Part shown: piece by piece, positions 59,443 through 64,000 of the stretch
Position numbering within the stretch: position 1 is the stretch's first letter
How the letters are laid out: every line of letters begins with the position of its first letter
From: Micromonospora eburnea
GTDB lineage: Bacteria > Actinomycetota > Actinomycetes > Mycobacteriales > Micromonosporaceae
Length of the DNA: 64,000 bases
Direction: 5' to 3'
Assembly: GCF_900090225.1 (NCBI RefSeq)
Contig: NZ_FMHY01000002.1
Location: 4,216,001 to 4,280,000 of the forward strand
Notes under the pieces: generated by a model
What the model saw: the letters and a program-made list of their open reading frames with translations, nothing else
What the model was told of the DNA's origin: nothing
The model's database searches: none
Position numbers and translations under genes: made by a program

Positions 59443-60020
59443 GCGGCGGGTCCCAGGTGGGCGGTGAGGGCAGCGTCGAGCAGGCCACCCGGATCGGTGG
59501 CGCCGGTCGCGAGGGTGAGGCTGCCCCAGTTCCACAGTTGGGCGATGCCGTGCAGATTGGCCCACAGCGCTCCGGCGACGACCTGGGCCGGCGGCTCGGG
59601 CTTCGGCCGGACCTGCGCGACGAGGTCGGTGAGGAGCCGGAAGAGCGGCAGGCTGGTTTCGCGCAGTCCCAGGTGGCCGCTCTCCAGCAGGTCGTGGCGG
59701 AACATCAGCTCGTATCGGCTCCGGCGGGTGGCGGCGAAGTCGAGGTAGACCCGGGCGAGCGCGGTGAGCCGGGCACGCGGGTCGCCGGCTGCCTCGGCCG
59801 CCAGGACGGAGTACGCCCGGGCGGCGAGGTCGGTGAAGCCGTCGCGGGCGATCGCGGACAGCAACTCCAGGTGGGTGGGAAAGTAGCGGCGTGGCGCGCC
59901 GTGCGAGACGCCGGCGCGTCGGGCGATCTCTCGCAGCGACACCGCGGACGGGCCCTCGCGGTCGAGTAGTTCGCCGCCGACACGGATGAGGCGCTCGCGT
60001 AGGCCCTCGTCAGCTTGCAT
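59439..60020 (-). CDS. TetR-family repressor
   Basis: The 193-residue protein has a TetR helix-turn-helix (LLDREGPSAVSLREIARRAGVSHGAPRRYF is split here as residues 18-36 and 37-47). The C-terminal half has a WHG-like block (VVAGALWANLHGIAQLWNWG near residue 150), as in TetR_C proteins that bind lipid-like ligands. ATG at 60020. Three half-sites upstream form a palindromic operator. Coupled to the acyltransferase. Confidence 0.88.
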   Translation of the reverse strand: MQADEGLRERLIRVGGELLDREGPSAVSLREIARRAGVSHGAPRRYFPTHLELLSAIARDGFTDLAARAYSVLAAEAAGDPRARLTALARVYLDFAATRRSRYELMFRHDLLESGHLGLRETSLPLFRLLTDLVAQVRPKPEPPAQVVAGALWANLHGIAQLWNWGSLTLATGATDPGGLLDAALTAHLGPAA

Positions 60021-60026
60021 GACCGT

Positions 60027-60057
60027 TGTCTACCAGAGATCCGTAGACACTGTCTAC
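60027..60057. promoter_or_regulatory. TetR operator, three GTAGACA/TGTCTAC half-sites
   Basis: GTAGACA-C-TGTCTAC at 60043-60057 is a perfect 15-bp palindrome, and TTGTCTAC at 60026-60033 adds a third half-site. It lies 7-37 bp upstream of the leftward TetR gene. Confidence 0.7.
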
Positions 60058-60113
60058 TTGCCGATCAGTCGGCGACCGTACCGCATGGCAGCGACCGCCG
60101 GGCCCGGCCAGCG

Positions 60114-61085
60114 CTATCCCGCGGTGCCGACCGGACGCGACCGGGAGTGCGCACCTGCTGCGACGACGCGGTCCGCCATCCGGCGCGCCCACTCCGCCGA
60201 GTCCTCGAAATCCAGGAACCGGCCCAACCGGCCCAGCTCCCCGACGGGATCGGCCACGAGGTCCTCGTAGCGCAGGTGGAGCAGATGCCGAGCGGGTTGT
60301 TCCGCGAACGCCTGCTCGGCCTGGCTGCTCATGAACGCGCACAGCCACAGGTAGCGGCGGACGTCGCGGCCCCGTTCCCGCAGGGTCTCCGCGGCCAACC
60401 GGTCGGGCAGGAGGTCGACCAGATCCTCCGGCACCGCCTGGCCGGGCGACAGGCCAAACGGATCCAGGCCACGACCGAGGCATTCGGCCCGCAACTGGAA
60501 AAGCTGGAACGCGGGGTGCCGCCGCATCGACTCGGCGGTGTCCGTCCAGTTCCGGGTCAGGTGCACAATCCTGGCCGACGGAAAGGCCCGCAGCAGATCT
60601 GGGGCGAGGTAGCTGGAGCCACCGGAGCTTTCGACCCACCGCCGCCGGTTGGTGCGGGCGGTGAGCAGGTCCAGGAACATGTGGTGATGCCTCTGCACCG
60701 GTTGGCGGGGAAAGTCGGGCACCCGCGCCGCGAGGGTGTCGAACAGGGCATCGGGATCTGTGGATATGCTCGACAGGGTGACGGCCAGCACCCAGGGAAG
60801 CTCGTCCAGGCTACCGGCCCAGCGCCCGTGAGCGGGATAGCGCACTTCCCTGGGCGGCAGCCCGAGCCGATACAGCGTGGACAGTTCCGGTTTGGGGCGG
60901 CTCAACATCGCCCAGTACTCGGCGCCGCTGAGGTCGCCGTCCAGCTCGGCCCAGGGCGTCGCCGAGATGAGGAAATCCCGCACGGACAGCGTGTCGGCCT
61001 GTTCGGCGATCAGGTCGGACAGCAGCGTCGAACCGCAGCGGCCGGTGCTGATGATGAGCGCGTTGCCGGGATCCTGCGAAGCCAT
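60114..61085 (-). CDS. PAPS-dependent sulfotransferase
   Basis: The 323-residue protein has the 5'-phosphosulfate loop ISTGRCGSTLLSDL near residue 12 and the 3'-phosphate block SARIVHLTRNWTDTAES near 170, as in sulfotransferases of the StaL/Stf0 type. HLRYEDLVADPVGEL near 265 is conserved in the family. It should move a sulfonate group from PAPS to an alcohol or carbohydrate. AGGAGGC precedes the ATG at 61085. The next gene upstream on the strand is a TauE-type protein. Confidence 0.88.
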   Translation of the reverse strand: MASQDPGNALIISTGRCGSTLLSDLIAEQADTLSVRDFLISATPWAELDGDLSGAEYWAMLSRPKPELSTLYRLGLPPREVRYPAHGRWAGSLDELPWVLAVTLSSISTDPDALFDTLAARVPDFPRQPVQRHHHMFLDLLTARTNRRRWVESSGGSSYLAPDLLRAFPSARIVHLTRNWTDTAESMRRHPAFQLFQLRAECLGRGLDPFGLSPGQAVPEDLVDLLPDRLAAETLRERGRDVRRYLWLCAFMSSQAEQAFAEQPARHLLHLRYEDLVADPVGELGRLGRFLDFEDSAEWARRMADRVVAAGAHSRSRPVGTAG

Positions 61086-61293
61086 GGGCTGCCTCCTGCC
61101 GTACCGTCCGCTTGGCGATGGGCCCGATCGGGCCCATCGCGCGTTGTCGGTCAAGCCAGGCGCCCCACGGTTCGTCCATGGACACCTCGTCTCGCCGCTG
61201 TCGAACCCACACTCCGAGCGCCGATCGTCGTGAAGCCGCGTGGAAGACGCGTGGAAGACGACGAGTGCCCACCTGACGCCGCCCGGATCGGGT

Positions 61294-62058
61294 TCAGGCC
61301 AGCAGCTTTACCAGGGCAGCCAGCCCGACGACCACGATCACGGCGCGCAGCGCTTTCGACGGCAACCGGCGTCCCCAGCGGCCGCCGATCAGGCCACCCA
61401 CCACGGATCCCGCCGCGATCAGCAACGCCGGCTGCCAGGCGACCGTCCCCAAAGCGAGGAACAACACTGCCGCCACCCCGTTCACCAGGCCCGCGAGCAG
61501 ATTCTTCACCCCGTTGACCCAGCGCAGGTCCGTGGAGAGCAACACGCCCAGCAGCCCCAACAGCAGCACCCCTTGCGCGGCACCGAAGTAGCCGCCGTAG
61601 ATCCCGGTGCCGAACACGCCAACGAGCAGCAGCGGGCCGGCCCGTCGGCCGTCCTCGCCGCGCCAGCCGGCCAGCGCCTGAGCCAGCCGCGGCTGCACCA
61701 CCACCAGCACCAGCGCCAGCCCGATCAGCACCGGGACGATGGTGCGAAACGCGCCAGGAGGCAGGCACAGCAGCAGCACGCCCCCGGTGACCGCACCGAG
61801 CACGGCGGCGATGCCCAGCCGTAACAGCAGCGGACCGTGCCCGGCCAGATCCCTGCGATAGGCGTACGCCCCGGAGAGCGATCCCGGCACCAGCCCCACC
61901 GTGTTCGACACGTTCGCCACCACCGGCGGATATCCCAGGGCCAGCAACACCGGGAACGTCACCAACGTGCCCGAGCCCACCACCGCGTTGATCGCGCCCG
62001 CAGCGGCCCCAGCGGCCAACACCGCCAGCCCCTCGGCAGCATTCAGCGTCGCGTCCAT
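61294..62058 (-). CDS. TauE/SafE-family membrane protein, second copy
   Basis: The 254-residue protein has 7-8 predicted helices and the repeated half motifs (GAINAVVGSGTLVTFPVLL near residue 22 and GIYGGYFGAAQGVLLLGLL near 140). It is of the short DUF81 type, distinct from the longer copy in the sulfur island. Context suggests export or import of an organic sulfur or carboxylate compound. ATG at 62058. The sulfotransferase lies downstream on the same strand, about 210 bp away. Confidence 0.88.
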   Translation of the reverse strand: MDATLNAAEGLAVLAAGAAAGAINAVVGSGTLVTFPVLLALGYPPVVANVSNTVGLVPGSLSGAYAYRRDLAGHGPLLLRLGIAAVLGAVTGGVLLLCLPPGAFRTIVPVLIGLALVLVVVQPRLAQALAGWRGEDGRRAGPLLLVGVFGTGIYGGYFGAAQGVLLLGLLGVLLSTDLRWVNGVKNLLAGLVNGVAAVLFLALGTVAWQPALLIAAGSVVGGLIGGRWGRRLPSKALRAVIVVVGLAALVKLLA

Positions 62059-62386
62059 ATCGTGCCCGCGCTCTCCCCGGGCCGGTCGACGCCCGCAGGT
62101 CGCCGCCACCCGGTTACCTCGGTACCAGATGCGGGCGCCAGCATAGGTGCCAGCTCCACGGATCCCATCGCCGTGCGTTGAAGATCACGCCACGGGCCGC
62201 CGGAAGCCGCTACGCCACACGACCGCCAGGCCGCGCCGAATCGCGAAATCGTCGCCGCCGCGCTACCCCCGCCCCCTTTCGAATACAAATCCCCACCGTA
62301 AAATCCCTGAGATCAGGTCATGGCTATTGACCCGCCCCGGCGAACATTCCTCTCGGTGAACCGCGTATGTGAGGTGTCCTGACGCG

Positions 62387-62416
62387 GAGAGCCCCGGCCG
62401 GCCGGCCGGGGCTCTC
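62387..62416 (-). terminator. Perfect 13-bp hairpin after the protease gene
   Basis: GAGAGCCCCGGCC pairs with GGCCGGGGCTCTC around a 4-nt loop, 15 bp beyond the stop of the leftward protease gene. Confidence 0.7.
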
Positions 62417-62430
62417 GTGCACATGTGGCA

Positions 62431-63439
62431 TTACGCCGGGGAGAGGCCTTCCGCGTAGTCGTAGAGGCTCTTGATGTCGTCGTCGAAGTACGGGCCGTCG
62501 AATTGGCCGTTGCCCGGGTTGTCACCGTGGCTCACGACGCTGTTGATGTATCCGTACCCGGTCTGGTCGTTGTATTCCTGAAGCCAGGGTCCGCCGCTGG
62601 AGCCGTAGGTCATGTTGCACCACATACGGATCTGCTGGCCGCCGGCATCCCAAGGTGGTGCCCTGGCAGAAGTACTGGCTCTCGCCGCCACCGAGGTTGG
62701 ACGGGTAGCCGAGCGCGGTTACCGAGACGCTGTAGCCCCAGTTCCAGCGCAGGCCGTGGCCGCCGACGGTTTCGACGACCTTGAGTCCGTAGGCGCCGCC
62801 GTTGTACATGATGGCGATGCCCATGTCCTCGGCGCTGCTGCTGTTGTTGATCCACGCGGTACGGGCGGTGAGGTTGGACGCCACGAAAGTGCCGTACGGC
62901 CGCGAGCCGTTGCGGTACTGCGGGACGAACTGCCAGTTGCTGTACCACTGCCCGCCGGCGCCCTGGTGCACGCAGTGGCCCGCGGTCATCACGAGCCGCC
63001 GCTTGCCGCTGGCGACCGTGCTGGCCGAGCAGGAGGCGGTACCACCGTTGGGAGTGGTGAAGAAGACCTTACCGACGGCCTGCGACTCGTTGAGCATCGT
63101 GCTGAAGCCGCTGCCGCGTGCGACGCTCGGCGCCATGGGCGCGACCGTGCCCGCCGGGCCGGTGGGCTTCGACGCGCGACTCGGCAACTCGGCGACGTCC
63201 GCTGACGTTGCGAAGGTCAGGTCGACGGCCGATGCCATCCGCTCCGGCGTCCAGAAGTCGGCGACCTCCTTGGCCATCTTCTCACTGGCGATCGCGCGAC
63301 CGTCACTGGTGCGGGCGACAGCGGTGGTGTTGCCGTCTCGGTCGCTCGTCCCTGGACTTGCGTTGGCGGTCGGCGCGCCGCCCAGGACCAGTGCGATCGA
63401 CAGTCCAGCCGCCGCGGTCCAGCGCAGGGTGGATTTCAA
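62431..63439 (-). pseudogene. Secreted trypsin-like serine protease with a frameshift
   Basis: From TTG at 63439 (GGGAGG upstream), the frame encodes a signal peptide (LSIALVLGGAPTANA), a propeptide and a protease domain with catalytic His in VMTAGHCVH near residue 170 and Asp in SAEDMGIAIM near 220. Near 62652 an extra A/T base shifts the frame; the original one runs to a stop at 62522. The neighbouring frame continues with WDAGGQQIRMWCN and carries the catalytic Ser in YGSSGGPW, ending at 62431. Without the insertion a full V8/trypsin-like enzyme would result. It is a recent pseudogene or a sequencing error. Confidence 0.8.
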
Positions 63440-63951
63440 GAGGGACCTCCCTTTTTCTTGGTTCACCCATCCGGGCCACCGCAGCATATTGATTGACACA
63501 CGTTGATCACAATATGAAAAACAGGTCGGTTCTCGGAAATCGCAGCGAAACACCTCTCACCCGGGAATACCGTCGTACGGCAATCGCGATCAACTTCACG
63601 CCGAACACATTGACGCAATGGTGCAATAATCTCGACACAATCGCGTACGCACCCCGCCCAATCCGTCACGACCGACGGCAGAGACGCAGGGCGCAAATAC
63701 TGAATCCAGTTGTTTTCGCAACGGCAGTTTCTGCCGAGTCCGGCCGACTGCGGGCCGTCCGGCGACGACGTCGTACGCGGTCAGTGGCCCTGCTCGGGCG
63801 GACAGCCTCGATCCCCACTCCGGCTCGGCGCCGGCGGCTCTTTCGCGTCGTCGGCTCCGCGCACGCTCGTGGCCGCGAGCCGCGCGTCACCCACCGGCAC
63901 CAGATCATGGCCGACCGGACCGAGCCGCCCGCGAGGAGGTACGTCTGGTCC
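63440..63951. other. Non-coding stretch upstream of the protease
   Basis: No gene is recognised. The part at 63480-63720 is notably less GC-rich than the rest of the window, with TTGATTGACACACGTTGATC near 63485 and CACAATATGA, and probably holds the protease promoter. Short frames in 63660-63910 have arginine-rich compositions typical of non-coding high-GC DNA. Confidence 0.45.
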
Positions 63952-64000
63952 TCAGGCCAGGCCGGACTGCCGGGCCAGCAGCGCGGCCTGCACCCGGCCG
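63952..64000 (-). CDS. C-terminal end of a LuxR/NarL-type regulator (partial)
   Basis: The last 49 bases, read leftward, encode GRVQAALLARQSGLA and a stop at 63952. This is the usual C-terminal helix of NarL-type response regulators. Only 15 residues are visible, so the call is tentative; the rest lies beyond the right edge. Confidence 0.45.
   Translation of the reverse strand, partial: GRVQAALLARQSGLA

Overview
The window is high-GC DNA with dense, often translationally coupled genes, many GTG starts, several apparently leaderless promoters (TAGGAT-type -10 boxes 6-7 nt before a start codon), an acyl-CoA carboxylase epsilon subunit, WXG100-type proteins and a family 3 solute-binding lipoprotein system. 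This points to a filamentous actinobacterium, most likely Micromonosporaceae (inference from composition and gene families; no marker gene or rRNA is present to prove it).

Layout. 1-8.5 kb is a reactive-sulfur island: MFS exporters, a glutaredoxin-like protein, a TauE-type exporter, rhodaneses, a persulfide dioxygenase-rhodanese (CstB-like), a CstR-like repressor and a sulfide:quinone oxidoreductase. Seven near-identical ATACCCC/GGGGTAT palindromes lie at the promoters and mark one regulon. 8.5-20.7 kb holds scattered regulators (LysR, TetR, two ArsR types), transporters, small membrane proteins, a carboxymuconolactone decarboxylase with an ECF41-like promoter, a decayed HAD gene, a secreted ricin-type lectin and a CapA-like lipoprotein. 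20.8-26.7 kb is a tightly overlapping operon of the STM4011-STM4015 families (two radical SAM proteins, a sulfatase-fold hydrolase, an ATP-grasp-like protein and two tandem STM4015 copies), whose function is not established. 26.9-29.5 kb has a ferritin-like protein, a P-loop kinase, a structured hairpin region with an ECF sigma fragment, and a YcnI-like secreted protein.

29.6-33.4 kb is a three-gene overlapping operon (membrane-anchored solute-binding domain, an unrecognised protein with two C-terminal membrane segments, an MFS protein). 33.4-45.9 kb is a coherent uptake and catabolic locus: two divergent promoter regions drive SDR/amidohydrolase/M24/aminotransferase/racemase, RpiR-RidA, the 5-oxoprolinase PxpABC, and a solute-binding protein-ureohydrolase-permease-ATPase operon. 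Shared GCAAG half-sites in both promoter regions suggest the RpiR protein controls the whole set. The substrate is probably an amide- or guanidino-containing amino acid derivative.

46.1-49.8 kb encodes an acyl-CoA carboxylase (beta, epsilon, alpha). 49.9-51.7 kb encodes a YbaB-like protein and two WXG100/ESX-type proteins. 53.6-56.0 kb is a copper/haem operon (PCuAC chaperone, DyP peroxidase, CopC). The remaining 8 kb holds secreted proteins, a nucleotidyltransferase, a methyltransferase, a TetR-acyltransferase pair, a sulfotransferase, a second TauE-type protein and a secreted serine protease broken by a one-base frameshift before its catalytic serine. No tRNA, rRNA, CRISPR array, intact insertion sequence or prophage was seen.
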